In this document: piece by piece, positions 9,913-22,266 of the stretch
Position numbering within the stretch: the first letter of the stretch is position 1
Layout of the letters: each line of letters starts with the position of its first letter
Source of the DNA: an uncultured Acetobacteraceae bacterium
Lineage (GTDB): Bacteria; Pseudomonadota; Alphaproteobacteria; Acetobacterales; Acetobacteraceae
DNA: 57,755 nucleotides
NCBI GenBank assembly: GCA_937873095.1
Contig: CALMVI010000087.1
Span: 1-57,755, forward strand
Reading direction: 5' to 3'
Notes under the pieces: generated by a model
Seen by the model: only the letters and a program-made list of their open reading frames with translations
Told to the model about the DNA's origin: nothing
The model's database searches: none
Translations under genes and position numbers: made by a program

Positions 9913-11538
9913 CTACTTGCCGTGCGTGCGGCCGATGAAGCCCGCCACGTTGTCGTGCAGCTGCTGCAGCGACGCCTGATGGGCATAGACCATGTGGCCG
10001 GACTCGTACTGCCTGAACTCTATGTTGCCCTGCAGCCTGGGCGGTATCTGCAAATGCTGCATCTCGTAGATGCCCTCGTAGAACGGCGTCGCCAGATCGT
10101 AATAGCCGCCGTTGAGCTGTATCTTCAGGTTCGGGTTCATCTTCAGCGCGGCCGCGATGTCGGGCATCACGTTGGCCGATTGCGGCAGTTTCTCCGGCGC
10201 CCCGGGCGGCTGGTGCTGCATGTCCCACCAGCGGAACACGTCGATCTCCGGCTTGTACGCCTGGCCCTCGCCGTAATGCAGCACGCGGCGCACGTAGTCG
10301 TTGAAGGTCGAGACGTAGGCCGAGCTGATCGATGCCGATTGCGGGTCGTAGTCGGCTTCCTTGCTCAGCGGGTCCATCGTCGGTCCGGAGAACCGCGTGT
10401 CCAGCCGGCCGGTGGTGGTGTCGGTGTCGTCCTGCAGGGTCTTCTCGAACTCGCCGCCGTCGATGCGCAGGTTGGCTTTCTTGATGTAGGCGACGGGCAG
10501 CCCGGTGTAGTCGTGCAGCTTGGCGGCGATCGCCTCGCGCCGGTCAGGCGGCAGCGACGCGCCGGCGGCGAGCGCCAGCGTGTAGTCGGTCATCGCGAAA
10601 TGCTCGACCTCGCCCATCAGGGCAGGGATGCTCTGGGTGCCGGGCAGCTTGTGATGGTAGCGCGCCGTTGCGGCGTAGGTGGGCAGCGCCAGCGGGTAGG
10701 CGACGTCGATCCCCGGGTTGGTCTCCGGCCCGTCCACGCTGGTGTCGAAACTGAATATCTGGCTGAGCAGGATCACGCCGTTCAGGTCCACGTCGTAATC
10801 GGCCTGCAGCATGTTCGACAGCACGGCCGAGCGCGTGGTGCCGTAGCTTTCGCCGAACAGGTATTTGGGCGAGTTCCAGCGGCCGTATTTCGACAGGAAG
10901 CCGGTGATGAACTCGCAGAAGGCGTGCGCGTCCGCGTCGATGCCGTAGAACGATTTTTCCTTGTCGCGTCCTGCGATCCTGCTGAAACCGGTGCCAGGCG
11001 CGTCGACGAAGACGAGGTCTGACGCATCGAGCAGGCTCTGGTCGTTGTTGACCAGCTGGTACGGTGCGGCGGGCGTGTGGCTGTCGTCCAGGGTCACCAC
11101 GCGCCGCGGCCCGAACGCGCCCATGTGCAGCCACACGCTGGACGATCCTGGGCCGCCGTTGAACAGGAACGTCACCGGCCGGCCTTCGGCGGGCGCGCCC
11201 TTCGCAAGATAGGCGACGTAGAACATCGACGCTTCCGCGGTGGGCCCGCGATCCTCGTCGTCGTCCTTGGCGCCGTCCTCCTTGTCGGGCTTGGGCACGT
11301 CGTCCCAGCCTTTCGGATGCACCACCAGCGTGCCGGCGATGGCCTGGTAGGCGACCGGCCGGCCGCCGACCGTCACCGTGCCGTCCGTCACGCGCGATTC
11401 CGGCTTGAAGCGGGCGTGCGGCGCGTCCGGCTTGTCGGCTGGCGCCTTGTCGGGCCGGGGGGCGTCGGCCGCGTAAAGCGCGGGGGCCAGCAGCAGGCTC
11501 GCGCCGAGCAGGGTGGCGCGCAGGCTATGTCGTTTCAT
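9913..11538 (-). CDS. Peptidase S10 (serine carboxypeptidase) family, secreted
   Basis: Predicted periplasmic serine carboxypeptidase (541 aa). A signal peptide (MKRHSLRATLLGASLLLAPALYA, cleaved about residue 23) is followed by a charged Lys/Asp/Pro-rich linker and then the alpha/beta-hydrolase fold. Visible motifs are the oxyanion segment FLFNGGPGSSS, the nucleophile Ser in FGESYGTTR (about residue 230), the Asp in GGYYDLATPF and the His in YESGHMVY near the C-terminus, so the triad is complete. The long internal insertion is usual for bacterial S10 proteins. The exact substrate is unknown. It lies 36 bases downstream of the dienelactone hydrolase gene in the same orientation, possibly in one transcript. 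Confidence 0.92.
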   Translation of the reverse strand: MKRHSLRATLLGASLLLAPALYAADAPRPDKAPADKPDAPHARFKPESRVTDGTVTVGGRPVAYQAIAGTLVVHPKGWDDVPKPDKEDGAKDDDEDRGPTAEASMFYVAYLAKGAPAEGRPVTFLFNGGPGSSSVWLHMGAFGPRRVVTLDDSHTPAAPYQLVNNDQSLLDASDLVFVDAPGTGFSRIAGRDKEKSFYGIDADAHAFCEFITGFLSKYGRWNSPKYLFGESYGTTRSAVLSNMLQADYDVDLNGVILLSQIFSFDTSVDGPETNPGIDVAYPLALPTYAATARYHHKLPGTQSIPALMGEVEHFAMTDYTLALAAGASLPPDRREAIAAKLHDYTGLPVAYIKKANLRIDGGEFEKTLQDDTDTTTGRLDTRFSGPTMDPLSKEADYDPQSASISSAYVSTFNDYVRRVLHYGEGQAYKPEIDVFRWWDMQHQPPGAPEKLPQSANVMPDIAAALKMNPNLKIQLNGGYYDLATPFYEGIYEMQHLQIPPRLQGNIEFRQYESGHMVYAHQASLQQLHDNVAGFIGRTHGK

Positions 11539-11574
11539 TCGTATTCCCGGTCGCGTGTTGAAGGATGCCTGGGT

Positions 11575-12303
11575 TCAGGCGGCGAAAACTTCGTCGAACA
11601 GGCCGCGCATCTCCGCCCAGGACCGCGCATCGGCCTGCGCGTTGTAGGCCGCCATCTCCGGCCGGCCCAACTTGTCGGCATCGGGGTTGGTGAAGGCGTG
11701 CACCGTGCCGCCGTAGAGCGACATCTGCCAGTTCACCCGGGCCTCGCGCATTTCCGCCTCGAAGGCAACTCGGGAGGCGCCGTCGACGGCGGGGTCGTCG
11801 GCGCCTATGCAGACCAGCACCTTGCCGCGGATGTTCCTGGCATCCTGGGGCGCCTTGGTGCCCAGACCGCTGTGGAAGCCCACGACAGCGCCGAGGGCCG
11901 CGCCGGCGCGGGCCAGCTCCAGCGCCATGGTGCCGCCGAAGCAGAAGCCGATCGCGGCGACGCGGCCGGGGTCCACGTCGGGGTGCGCCAGCAGGGCGGT
12001 CAGCGCAGCGTCGGCGCGCGCCCTGATGCGCGCGGGCGCCTCTCGCAGCGGGGCGAGCAGGCCCATCGCCTCCTCCGGCCCGCTGGTCAGGTATTGTCCG
12101 CCGTGCAGGTCGCCGGCCAGTGCGACGTAGCCCAGGGCGGCCAGCCGCTCCGCCCGCTGCTTGGCATGAGCGCCCAGGCCGAACGCCTCGGGGAAGACCA
12201 GCACGCCGGGACGGCGGCCCGCCCCGGCCGTGTCGGTTGCGAGATGCCCCTTCATGGCGAGGCCGTCGGCCTGGTAGTCAACGCTCTGCGTCTGTATTGG
12301 CAT
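11575..12303 (-). CDS. Dienelactone hydrolase family protein
   Basis: Alpha/beta hydrolase of 242 aa in the dienelactone hydrolase family. The nucleophile is Cys121 in GFCFGG, as is typical. The acid is probably an Asp in IGADDPAVD (about 168-176), and the catalytic His lies in GTVHAFTNPDA. The full-length match and the ending FDEVFAA fit. Members hydrolyse dienelactone or similar small esters, and many have unknown physiological substrates. No chlorocatechol or aromatic degradation genes are nearby, so a general housekeeping esterase role is as likely as aromatic catabolism. Confidence 0.9.
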   Translation of the reverse strand: MPIQTQSVDYQADGLAMKGHLATDTAGAGRRPGVLVFPEAFGLGAHAKQRAERLAALGYVALAGDLHGGQYLTSGPEEAMGLLAPLREAPARIRARADAALTALLAHPDVDPGRVAAIGFCFGGTMALELARAGAALGAVVGFHSGLGTKAPQDARNIRGKVLVCIGADDPAVDGASRVAFEAEMREARVNWQMSLYGGTVHAFTNPDADKLGRPEMAAYNAQADARSWAEMRGLFDEVFAA

Positions 12304-12418
12304 GGTATGGTCCTCGTCTGTGGCCGCGCCGTCCGGCGTCGTCGCACAGGCAGGCGTTAGCAGCGGAGACGCCTTGCGTCACCTCGTCGCAGCATGGTCG
12401 AGGGTGCAGGCGCGTGCC

Positions 12419-12871
12419 TCAGGCGACGCTCTCATAGACCAGCATCAGGTGCCCGTCGCGCAGGAACGCGTCGCATTCCCGCATGCCGATGGAGCCCAGC
12501 ACCATGCGCGAGCCGAAATTGTCGCCGCGCGCCACGGCCACGATGCGGGCGAGGCCGGCGCGGTCGTGGGCGAAGCGCAGCGCGGCCGATGCCGCCTCGC
12601 GCGCCAGGCCGCGGCCGCGCGCCTCTGGCCAGACGGCGAAGCGCAGCGCCCGCCCGCGCCCGTCCGGCCGGTCGTGGATGCCGGTCGTGCCCTGGAAGAC
12701 GCGGCCCTCGCGGATCGCGAACATGCCCACCCCCTGGGCAGCCCAGTAGATGCGGTCGTTCGTCAGCTCGTCCACCACCTGCCACCCGGACCGCACGCCG
12801 CCCAGCATCTGGCCGTAGACCAGCGGGTCCGCCTTCAGCGCCATCAAATCCGTCAGGTCGGCCGCCCCCAC
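12419..12871 (-). CDS. GNAT family N-acetyltransferase, start uncertain
   Basis: GNAT (RimJ/RimL-like) acetyltransferase. The acetyl-CoA loop is VWPEARGRGLAREAASAAL, followed by ARIVAVARGDNFGSRMVLGSIGM. GTG 12871 is the first conventional start after the ettA stop. However, homologous GNATs begin with a strand like LRTPRLTLEPV, and exactly this sequence is encoded upstream of the GTG in the same frame, between it and the TAG that ends ettA. That stretch has no ATG, GTG or TTG, only CTG codons. So translation begins at a CTG, or at the GTG with loss of the first strand, or the TAG is read through. See findings. Confidence 0.8.
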   Translation of the reverse strand: MGAADLTDLMALKADPLVYGQMLGGVRSGWQVVDELTNDRIYWAAQGVGMFAIREGRVFQGTTGIHDRPDGRGRALRFAVWPEARGRGLAREAASAALRFAHDRAGLARIVAVARGDNFGSRMVLGSIGMRECDAFLRDGHLMLVYESVA

Positions 12872-12910
12872 CGGCTCCAGCGTCAGTCGGGGCGTGCGGA
12901 GCAGGCGGCG

Positions 12911-14590
<1,680 letters not shown>

Positions 14591-14719
14591 GCTCAGGCTC
14601 CAAACTTTTCGCGGTGCGCCTGTCTAAATGGCCCCCTTTGGCGGAGCAAGGAACACGCCCTCGACCAATCGAGCGCGGTTGCGCCCGTTGGCGTCTTGGT
14701 GTTTCTGGCGATGCCCTGT

Positions 14720-14796
14720 GCGCCTGTAGCTCAACTGGTTAGAGCGGGCCGCTCATAACGGCTAGGTTGCGGGTTCAAGTCCTGCCGGGCGCACCA
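14720..14796 (+). tRNA. tRNA with CAU anticodon, probably tRNA-Ile2 (lysidine type)
   Basis: A complete 77-nt cloverleaf: acceptor GCGCCTG/CGGGCGC, D arm 14729-14745, anticodon stem GGCCG/CGGCT around loop CTCATAA (anticodon CAT at 14754-14756), T arm 14769-14785, discriminator A and encoded CCA. A CAU anticodon can be elongator Met, initiator Met or Ile2. Pairs C4-G69 and C5-G68 are positive determinants for the lysidine synthetase TilS, which favours Ile2. The first pair G1-C72 argues against an initiator. Confidence 0.9.
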
Positions 14797-14858
14797 GGGT
14801 GCCAGCCACAGTCAATCCGGAATGCAGCCTCAGCAAGACCGGAGCCGTGCACCCGCAG

Positions 14859-15455
14859 TCAGCGGGATGCGCTGGCCGCTACAAACGACAGATACTCTTC
14901 AGACGAGTTATCCGCGGGAATGAACGTGATGTCTTGGACGACACTCCCCTTAACAATCGACTGCGCCGGCAACGGCGACGAAAAGATGACCGGCGCCGTG
15001 AACGCCAGGTGGACGGTGGTTTGATTGCCCGCTGCGTCCGCGGTCGTGATCTGCGAAATGGAATACGGGTAAACGCTGCCCGTTATGACATTGCTATGGG
15101 CTGCCGACGTGAATACGCGCTGAACGCCGCGAATGCTGATCGATATCAGGGTAACGCCCGGCAGGTGAGGAGCCGGCGCCTTCACCTGATAGATGACCGC
15201 GCTGTTACCGTCGGGCTCTCCCGCCTGGAAATGCTCGGGTTCGTACTGCTCCAGGATTTCGACTTTCGCGCCTGCCAGGTCCGTGCTCGCCGGAGAGAAA
15301 ACGCCCTGCGTATCCACCGTGGTCGAATGTCCGGAGCCTGGAGATTGGGTGATCACGCCCGTCACGATGATCGACTCGAAACGCCCGGCTTGGGCGGTTT
15401 CGACTGTGGCGGACGCCAAACCCAAGCCAGTTAGGACAATGCTGCGCAGGCTCAT
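14859..15455 (-). CDS. Hypothetical secreted protein
   Basis: Protein of 198 aa that I do not recognise. It has a plausible signal peptide (MSLRSIVLTGLGLASATVETAQA) and a beta-rich, Thr/Ser/Val-rich mature part without cysteines or known motifs, so it is probably periplasmic or extracellular. ATG 15455 has GAGGAA seven bases upstream. It uses noticeably fewer GC-ending codons than its neighbours and lies, on the opposite strand, just 62 bases beyond the 3' end of a tRNA gene. Both fit acquired DNA, but no integrase or repeated tRNA end is visible. A short palindrome lies directly upstream of its start. Confidence 0.65.
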   Translation of the reverse strand: MSLRSIVLTGLGLASATVETAQAGRFESIIVTGVITQSPGSGHSTTVDTQGVFSPASTDLAGAKVEILEQYEPEHFQAGEPDGNSAVIYQVKAPAPHLPGVTLISISIRGVQRVFTSAAHSNVITGSVYPYSISQITTADAAGNQTTVHLAFTAPVIFSSPLPAQSIVKGSVVQDITFIPADNSSEEYLSFVAASASR

Positions 15456-15722
15456 AATGGTTCCTCGATCCCGGATAGGGATCTATCCCGGCTTCATAGA
15501 GGTTTTTCCAAGACGCCCCAGCCTACGGGGCGCGACCTATTGAAGAAATGATGCCGGCGACGGCATTGCTGGAAGCCATACGAGGCGGCAAAACCCAGCT
15601 TTGCGCCGCGATCCTGTCCAACTCTCCCGTGCCACCCTCTGCTCCGGCAATGCAGACGTTGCGTGGACAACCACGCACGCCTGCGATAACCGGCGGCTAC
15701 CATCCTGCGGGAGCAAGCTGCC
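15456..15722. other. Divergent intergenic region with two inverted repeats
   Basis: 267 bases between the secreted-protein gene (minus) and ppa (plus). A palindrome GGATAG-GGAT-CTATCC at 15473-15488 lies 18 bases upstream of the secreted-protein start and could be an operator. A second inverted repeat CGCCCC/GGGGCG lies at 15514-15519 and 15527-15532. I could not identify a convincing -35/-10 pair. Confidence 0.4.
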
Positions 15723-16247
15723 ATGAACGTCACCGACACCGAAACGGGCCGCGCCCCGCCGCACGACATCAACGTGGTGGTCGAGATCCCGCAGGGGTCG
15801 AACGTGAAATACGAGGTCGACAAGAAGACCGGCGCCCTGGTGGTCGACCGCTTCCTGTTCACGCCGATGTCCTACCCCGCCGCCTACGGCTTCATCCCCC
15901 GCACCCTGGCGGAGGATGGCGACCCCTGCGACGCGCTGGTGCTGGTGCCGGCGCCGATCGTGCCCGGCGCGGTCATACGGTGCCGCCCGATCGGCGTGCT
16001 GCACATGCAGGACGAGGCCGGGCAGGACGAAAAGATCATCTGCGTGCCCAACGACAAGGTGCACCCGCTCTACCGCGAGATCACCTCGACCAGCCAGCTG
16101 CCGGACATCGTCAGGCAGACGATCAAGCATTTCTTCGAGACCTACAAGGATCTCGAGCCGGGCAAGTGGGTGAAGGTCGAGCGGTTCGGCACCTTAGACG
16201 AGGCGCACGACATCATCCTGCGCGCCATTGCCGCCGTGGCCGGCTGA
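15723..16247 (+). CDS. ppa: Inorganic pyrophosphatase
   Basis: Family I soluble pyrophosphatase, 174 aa, that hydrolyses PPi to two phosphates in the cytoplasm and drives biosynthetic reactions. Visible motifs are [19 protein letters not shown] (Glu and Lys of the active site), a Tyr-rich segment [10 protein letters not shown] and the metal-binding signature [12 protein letters not shown] (three Asp, about residues 60-71). The length is standard. It is monocistronic or leads into the short TIGR02300 gene 73 bases further on. Confidence 0.96.
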   Translation: MNVTDTETGRAPPHDINVVVEIPQGSNVKYEVDKKTGALVVDRFLFTPMSYPAAYGFIPRTLAEDGDPCDALVLVPAPIVPGAVIRCRPIGVLHMQDEAGQDEKIICVPNDKVHPLYREITSTSQLPDIVRQTIKHFFETYKDLEPGKWVKVERFGTLDEAHDIILRAIAAVAG

Positions 16248-16320
16248 GGCGTTTGACTCGCCCCATCCCGCATGGCATGGGCCGCGCCCTTTACCGGTCC
16301 CGACGCCACAAGGGTTGCCC

Positions 16321-16653
16321 ATGCCGAAGCCAGAACTCGGGTTGAAACGCATCTGCGTGTCGTGCGGCGCGCGGTTCTACGACCTGGGCAAGGCGCCCGC
16401 GACCTGCCCGAAATGCGCGACCGAGCAGCCGGTGGAGCAGCCCAGGATGAAGCGCGGCGGCAACGTGGTCGAGCGCCGGCTGCCGAAGAAGGCCGCGGTC
16501 GTCGAGGAGGCCGATGGCGACGCCGAGGCCGAACTGCCCGAAGAGGAGGCAGAGGAGGGCGTGCTGGAAGGAGCCGACGACCTCGACGACGACGCCGACG
16601 CGATCGGCGAGGAGCTCGAAGTGGAGCCGGAAGGCGACGACAGCGAGCGCTGA
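16321..16653 (+). CDS. TIGR02300 family (FYDLN acid) protein
   Basis: Small protein of 110 aa. The N-terminus holds a zinc-ribbon-like module with CVSCGARFYDLGKAPATCPKCATEQP, that is two CxxC pairs and the FYDLN-type signature in a slightly altered form (FYDLG). The second half is extremely acidic (Glu/Asp runs), which gives the family its name. It is found mainly in alphaproteobacteria and its function is unknown. ATG 16321 is chosen because the conserved module starts right after it. Confidence 0.9.
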   Translation: MPKPELGLKRICVSCGARFYDLGKAPATCPKCATEQPVEQPRMKRGGNVVERRLPKKAAVVEEADGDAEAELPEEEAEEGVLEGADDLDDDADAIGEELEVEPEGDDSER

Positions 16654-16659
16654 GCGACC

Positions 16660-17865
16660 TCACCCGCGAAGCAGCAGGCGGTTCATCCCGTTCAGCGCCT
16701 GGAACACCACGTCCCAGGCCTGGTCGAAGGCGCGGGAGGCGAACGGCTCGGCGATCTCGGCCACGCTGCGTTCGCCGTCGATGCGGCGCAGGATCGCCTG
16801 CGCCAGGGCGGGCATGGGCATCGGCACCGTCAGCGCGTCGAACTGGGCCGTCAGAACGCCCTGTCGGATGCGCGACGCGAACTCGGCCATCGGCGTCTCG
16901 CGCGCGATCGGGACGGCGCGCGGGTCGCGATGGTCGCGGGACGGCGCGGCAGTCTCCTGGCGCAGGCAGTAGGCGATGTGGGTCGGCATGTTGCCGGCGA
17001 GCGCTTCGGCCAGGGCGGCGCGGTCGCCCTCGTCCAGCTCGGCGATCCTGCCGCGCAGGCGGGCATCCGGCAGCAGCACGGCCGGGTCGTAGCGCATCGG
17101 CTCGACCAGGCAGGCGACGCGCAGACCGGCGCCGGCCAGCAAGGTGGTGAACGCGTCGACGGTGAAGGCACGGTCGCGCGGGTTCAGCAGCAGGTCGTAG
17201 AGCCCGGCATCGCCGCCCTGGGTGATGTCGGTGAAGTTGGGGTTGGCGCGCAGCCAGTTGGTGGCGGGCAGATGCCGCAGCACGCGCCGTGCCAGGTTCA
17301 GCCGCGCTTCGGCCGGCTCGGACGCCGGGGCCAGCCGGGCGAGCGCGTCCTGGACCATGTAGACGCCGGTGCGGCCATGCGGTGCATAGACCATCAGGCC
17401 CAGCCCGCCGCCGGGGGCCAGGACGGACAGCAGCGCCGCGAGCCCGGCCGCCGGGTCGGGCAGATGGTGCAGCACGCCGCAGCAATCGATGTAGTCGAAC
17501 GGGCCGAGCCCCGAGCCGGGCAGGTCGAGCAGCGACCGGCTCTCGAAGCTCATGTCCAGGCCGCGGGCTTCCGCCCTGGCCTCCACGATGCGGCGCGCGG
17601 CCAGGCTGCGGTCGAGCCAGGTGACGTGGCCGGCGCGGCCCGCCCAGGCCATCTGCTGGGCCAGCATGATCGCGCCGTCGCCCGTGCCGCCGCCGGCGAA
17701 CAGCGCGCGCAGGGGGCGTGCCTGGCCGAACAGCCAGTGGTCGATCTCGCGCAGGTGGCTGGGGCTGCCGACCCAGAGGTGGCGGGTCTCCTGCCGCGGA
17801 TCGCGCGCGGGGTACGGATGCGCCTCGTACTGGGCCGCGAGACGCTGGTCTGTCTGATCGGTCAT
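16660..17865 (-). CDS. Class I SAM-dependent methyltransferase
   Basis: Protein of 401 aa with a Rossmann-like methyltransferase domain. Motif I is ALFAGGGTGDG (about residues 54-64), the acidic end of beta2 lies in HVTWLDRS, and post-motif I/II is FDYIDCCGVLHHLPDP (about 122-137). The N-terminus (QYEAHPYPARDP) resembles a family of methyltransferases with a C-terminal half of unknown function; here about 150 residues follow the catalytic domain. The methyl acceptor is not predictable. It is convergent with the TIGR02300 gene (7-base gap) and divergent from the SpoU methyltransferase gene. Confidence 0.85.
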   Translation of the reverse strand: MTDQTDQRLAAQYEAHPYPARDPRQETRHLWVGSPSHLREIDHWLFGQARPLRALFAGGGTGDGAIMLAQQMAWAGRAGHVTWLDRSLAARRIVEARAEARGLDMSFESRSLLDLPGSGLGPFDYIDCCGVLHHLPDPAAGLAALLSVLAPGGGLGLMVYAPHGRTGVYMVQDALARLAPASEPAEARLNLARRVLRHLPATNWLRANPNFTDITQGGDAGLYDLLLNPRDRAFTVDAFTTLLAGAGLRVACLVEPMRYDPAVLLPDARLRGRIAELDEGDRAALAEALAGNMPTHIAYCLRQETAAPSRDHRDPRAVPIARETPMAEFASRIRQGVLTAQFDALTVPMPMPALAQAILRRIDGERSVAEIAEPFASRAFDQAWDVVFQALNGMNRLLLRG

Positions 17866-17886
17866 CGACCGCGTAATAGAGCAGTT

Positions 17887-18468
17887 ATGCAGGGCGCATC
17901 ATCCCGCGGCTATTTCGGCATCGGCGCGGAGGGCGTGTCGAAATCGGCCAACATGGGCGCGCTGCTGCGCACCGGGCACGCTTTCGGCGCGGCGTTCTGC
18001 TTCTCGATCGGCGCGGGCTGGGACGCGCGCGCCGGCCGGCAATCCGACACCGCCGACACGCCGGCCCACGTGCCGTTCTACCGCGCGCCCGACCTGCACG
18101 CCTTCGTGCTGCCGCGCGGCTGCGCGCTGGTGGGGGTGGAATTGCTGGAGGACGCGGCCGACCTGCCGAGCTTCCGCCACCCGATGCGGGCCGCCTACGT
18201 GCTGGGGCCGGAACGCGCCGGATTGTCGCCCGCCTTGCTGGCGCGCTGCCAGCACGTGGTCCGCATACCCACGCGCTTCGCGCTCAACCTCTCGGTGGCC
18301 GGGGCGCTGGTGCTCTACGACCGGCTGATCCAGCACGGGCGGTTCGCCGACCGGCCGGTGGGCGCCGGGGGTGCCGCGACCGCCCGGCCAGGGGGGCACG
18401 GCCATCCCGTGTTCCGCCGCACGGTTCCCGACTGGCTGGCCGGCGAGCCCGCGGAAGATATCGGCTGA
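17887..18468 (+). CDS. SpoU/TrmH-type RNA 2'-O-methyltransferase
   Basis: RNA ribose methyltransferase of the SPOUT superfamily (193 aa). The three motifs are clear: motif 1 KSANMGALLRTGHAFGA, motif 2 AYVLGPERAGLS (about residues 105-116) and motif 3 ALNLSVAGALVLYDRL, which form the trefoil knot that binds SAM. It lacks the N-terminal substrate-binding domain of RlmB, so it is a short TrmL/TrmH-like enzyme. The target is probably tRNA but is not determined. ATG 17887 is the first start giving a complete motif 1. The frame is open far upstream only because it lies antisense to the methyltransferase gene. Confidence 0.88.
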   Translation: MQGASSRGYFGIGAEGVSKSANMGALLRTGHAFGAAFCFSIGAGWDARAGRQSDTADTPAHVPFYRAPDLHAFVLPRGCALVGVELLEDAADLPSFRHPMRAAYVLGPERAGLSPALLARCQHVVRIPTRFALNLSVAGALVLYDRLIQHGRFADRPVGAGGAATARPGGHGHPVFRRTVPDWLAGEPAEDIG

Positions 18469-18564
18469 GCGCCGCGCGCCCGTCCCGCGGCGTGGGCCAG
18501 GCAGGAGGGGGCGGCAGGGGGGCGCGCTTGTTTGCACCTGGTCCGCACCGTATCTGTGGCGCCG

Positions 18565-19074
18565 ATGCGCGCCGCCCTGTCCGCCCTTGTTCTGCTCGCC
18601 CTGCCGGCGAATGCCGAGCCCGCCCACATGACCGCGCACCATGCGGCGGCGCGGTCGCTCGGCAAGTTCGGCGAGTGGCAGGCCGCCACGCATGGCGAGG
18701 GCGACGCCACGACCTGCTTTTTGTTCACCCGCGCCGAAGCGTCGCCGCAGCACATCCCCGGCCGTAGCGACGTGGTCCTGAGCGTCACGCGCCGGCCGCA
18801 CAGCCACGATGTGGTCGCGCTGAGCGCAGGGTTCGTGCTGTCCGGGCACGAGGACGCGCCGTTGCAGGCGGGTGGAAGCAGGATGCTGTTCTATATCGCC
18901 GGCCGGTCGGCGTTCGCGCGCGACAACGCGGCGGCGCTGGCCAGTTTCGGGCACGAGGTGAGCGTGACCGCCAGGCTGGCCGGGCCGCGCGGCATCACCG
19001 CGACCGACCGGTTCAGCCTGAAGGGGTTTTCGACCGCCTACGCGGCGATGGCCAAGGCGTGCCCGGCATCGTGA
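18565..19074 (+). CDS. Invasion-associated locus B (IalB)-like periplasmic protein
   Basis: Protein of 169 aa with a signal peptide ([17 protein letters not shown], cleavage near residue 17). The mature part has the IalB layout: a Trp and Cys in the first third ([14 protein letters not shown]), a central beta-rich region, and the ending [19 protein letters not shown] with the final Cys that pairs with the first. ATG 18565 is preferred to the upstream 18532 start because it places the signal sequence at the N-terminus. Its stop overlaps the GTG start of rlmN (GTGA). The family is common in alphaproteobacteria and its biochemical role is unclear. Confidence 0.75.
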   Translation: MRAALSALVLLALPANAEPAHMTAHHAAARSLGKFGEWQAATHGEGDATTCFLFTRAEASPQHIPGRSDVVLSVTRRPHSHDVVALSAGFVLSGHEDAPLQAGGSRMLFYIAGRSAFARDNAAALASFGHEVSVTARLAGPRGITATDRFSLKGFSTAYAAMAKACPAS

Positions 19075-20258
19075 ACGCGATCCCGCCAAGGCTCGACGCC
19101 GAGCTGACGGCCGCCGAACGAAGCCGCATCCTGGCCAAGTCGGCGCTGTTCAGCCCGCCGCCGGCTGTGCTGCCGGACGGAAGGCGGGACCTTGTCGGCC
19201 TGAGCCGCGAGGAGATGGCCGAGGAGTTCGCCCAGATCGGCGAGGCGCCGTTCCGGGTCAAGCAGGTCTGGCACTGGATCTACCACAGGGGTGCGACGGA
19301 TTTCGCCGCGATGAGCTCAATCGCCAGGCCGTTGCAGACCAGGCTTGCCGAACGCTTCGTGATCGGCCGGCCGGTGGCCAGCACGGTGCAGACCAGCACC
19401 GACGACACGCGCAAATTCCTGTTCCGTTTCCGCGACGGGCAGGAGGCGGAAACCGTCTACATCCCCGATCCGCAGCAGGACCGGGGTGCCGTCTGCATCA
19501 GCAGCCAGGTCGGCTGCACGCTGTCCTGCCGGTTCTGCCATACCGGCACGCAGAAGCTGGTGCGCAACCTCGGACCGGCCGAGATCGTCGGCCAGTTCAT
19601 GGCCGCGCGCGACAGCTACGGCGAGTGGCCGAGCCCGCGCGGCGAGACGCCGCGGCTGCTGAGCACCATCGTGCTGATGGGCATGGGCGAGCCGCTCTAC
19701 AACTACGAGAACGTGGCGCGCGCGATGCGCATCGTGATGGACAACGAGGGCATCGGGCTGTCGCGTCGCCGCATCACCCTGTCCACCTCCGGCGTGGTTC
19801 CCATGATGGACCGCGCGGGCGAGGAGCTGGGCGTCAACCTGGCCGTATCGCTGCACGCGGTGCGCGACGAGCTGCGCGACGAGCTGGTTCCGCTGAACCG
19901 CAAATACCCGATCGCCGAGCTGATGGCGGCGTGCCGGCGCTATCCCGGCGCCACCAACGCGCGGCGCATCACCTTCGAATACGTGATGCTGCGGGGGATC
20001 AACGACAGCGAGGCGGATGCGCGGCAGCTGGTCCGGCTGATCGCTGGCATGCCCGCCAAGGTGAACCTGATCCCGTTCAACCCGTGGCCCGGCAGCGCCT
20101 ACGAGCCCTCCAGCGGCAACGCGCTGCACCGGTTCGCCAACATCGTGATGGACGCGGGCTTCGCCTCGCCGATCCGCACGCCCCGCGGGCAGGATATCCT
20201 GGCCGCATGCGGGCAACTCAAGACCGAGAGCCGCCGGATCGGTCAGGGGGGCGTGTAG
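19071..20258 (+). CDS. rlmN: Dual-specificity 23S rRNA/tRNA adenine-C2 methyltransferase RlmN
   Basis: Radical SAM enzyme (395 aa) that methylates C2 of A2503 in 23S rRNA and A37 in some tRNAs. The iron-sulfur cluster motif is CTLSCRFC (CxxxCxxC). The two mechanistic cysteines are visible in GAVCISSQ, upstream of the cluster motif, and in DILAACGQL near the C-terminus. [15 protein letters not shown] is the family signature. GTG 19071 is chosen because it overlaps the preceding stop (GTGA); another GTG at 19059 would add four residues. The coupling with the IalB-like gene looks like an arrangement of convenience. Confidence 0.95.
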   Translation: MNAIPPRLDAELTAAERSRILAKSALFSPPPAVLPDGRRDLVGLSREEMAEEFAQIGEAPFRVKQVWHWIYHRGATDFAAMSSIARPLQTRLAERFVIGRPVASTVQTSTDDTRKFLFRFRDGQEAETVYIPDPQQDRGAVCISSQVGCTLSCRFCHTGTQKLVRNLGPAEIVGQFMAARDSYGEWPSPRGETPRLLSTIVLMGMGEPLYNYENVARAMRIVMDNEGIGLSRRRITLSTSGVVPMMDRAGEELGVNLAVSLHAVRDELRDELVPLNRKYPIAELMAACRRYPGATNARRITFEYVMLRGINDSEADARQLVRLIAGMPAKVNLIPFNPWPGSAYEPSSGNALHRFANIVMDAGFASPIRTPRGQDILAACGQLKTESRRIGQGGV

Positions 20259-20295
20259 CCCAGGCAGTCGGGTGCGCCCGGGAGGCGATGCGCTC

Positions 20296-20338
20296 TGGTC
20301 CTGTCCGACCGCGGGTTCGCCGCGATCGGACAGGACCA
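20296..20338. terminator. Bidirectional terminator between rlmN and rpsA
   Basis: A perfect 13-bp inverted repeat, TGGTCCTGTCCGA (20296-20308) and TCGGACAGGACCA (20326-20338), with an inner stem CGCGG/CCGCG (20310-20314, 20320-20324). It lies in the 104-base gap between the converging rlmN and rpsA genes. There is no long T-run on either strand. Confidence 0.75.
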
Positions 20339-20362
20339 GGATGTCTCGCCGGCCGGGTGCGG

Positions 20363-22081
<1,719 letters not shown>

Positions 22082-22232
22082 GTGGGCGGGGTGTTCCTGT
22101 GAGCGGCCCGGGGCTGCCAGGCTCGATCTATGCATGCGCCTGCCGCAACGGCACACGACTTGCCCGCCATCGGCGGACCCTGATTGAACGAAAACGGGCC
22201 CTAGCCGAACGGCTGGACCTGCGATGGCCTTA

Positions 22233-22261
22233 AATAGGCGCTCGCCTGCGGGAGTGCAACA
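22233..22261 (-). promoter_or_regulatory. Probable housekeeping-sigma promoter of rpsA
   Basis: On the minus strand there is a TTGCAC hexamer (22256-22261), exactly 17 bases, then TATTTA (22233-22238). It lies downstream of cmk and about 150 bases upstream of the rpsA start, so rpsA would have a leader of about 145 nt. The leader contains the small hairpin AGCCG-TT-CGGCT near 22203-22216. Confidence 0.6.
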
Positions 22262-22266
22262 CGAAA

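Noticed and set aside
7697-10228. 843-codon open frame antisense to the FadJ-like gene
   Set aside because: Same high-GC shadow effect; composition is His/Arg/Ala-rich and it crosses into the peptidase gene without a domain.
14720-15722. Genomic island integrated at the tRNA gene
   Set aside because: No integrase and no second copy of the tRNA 3' end were found; only one gene is atypical.
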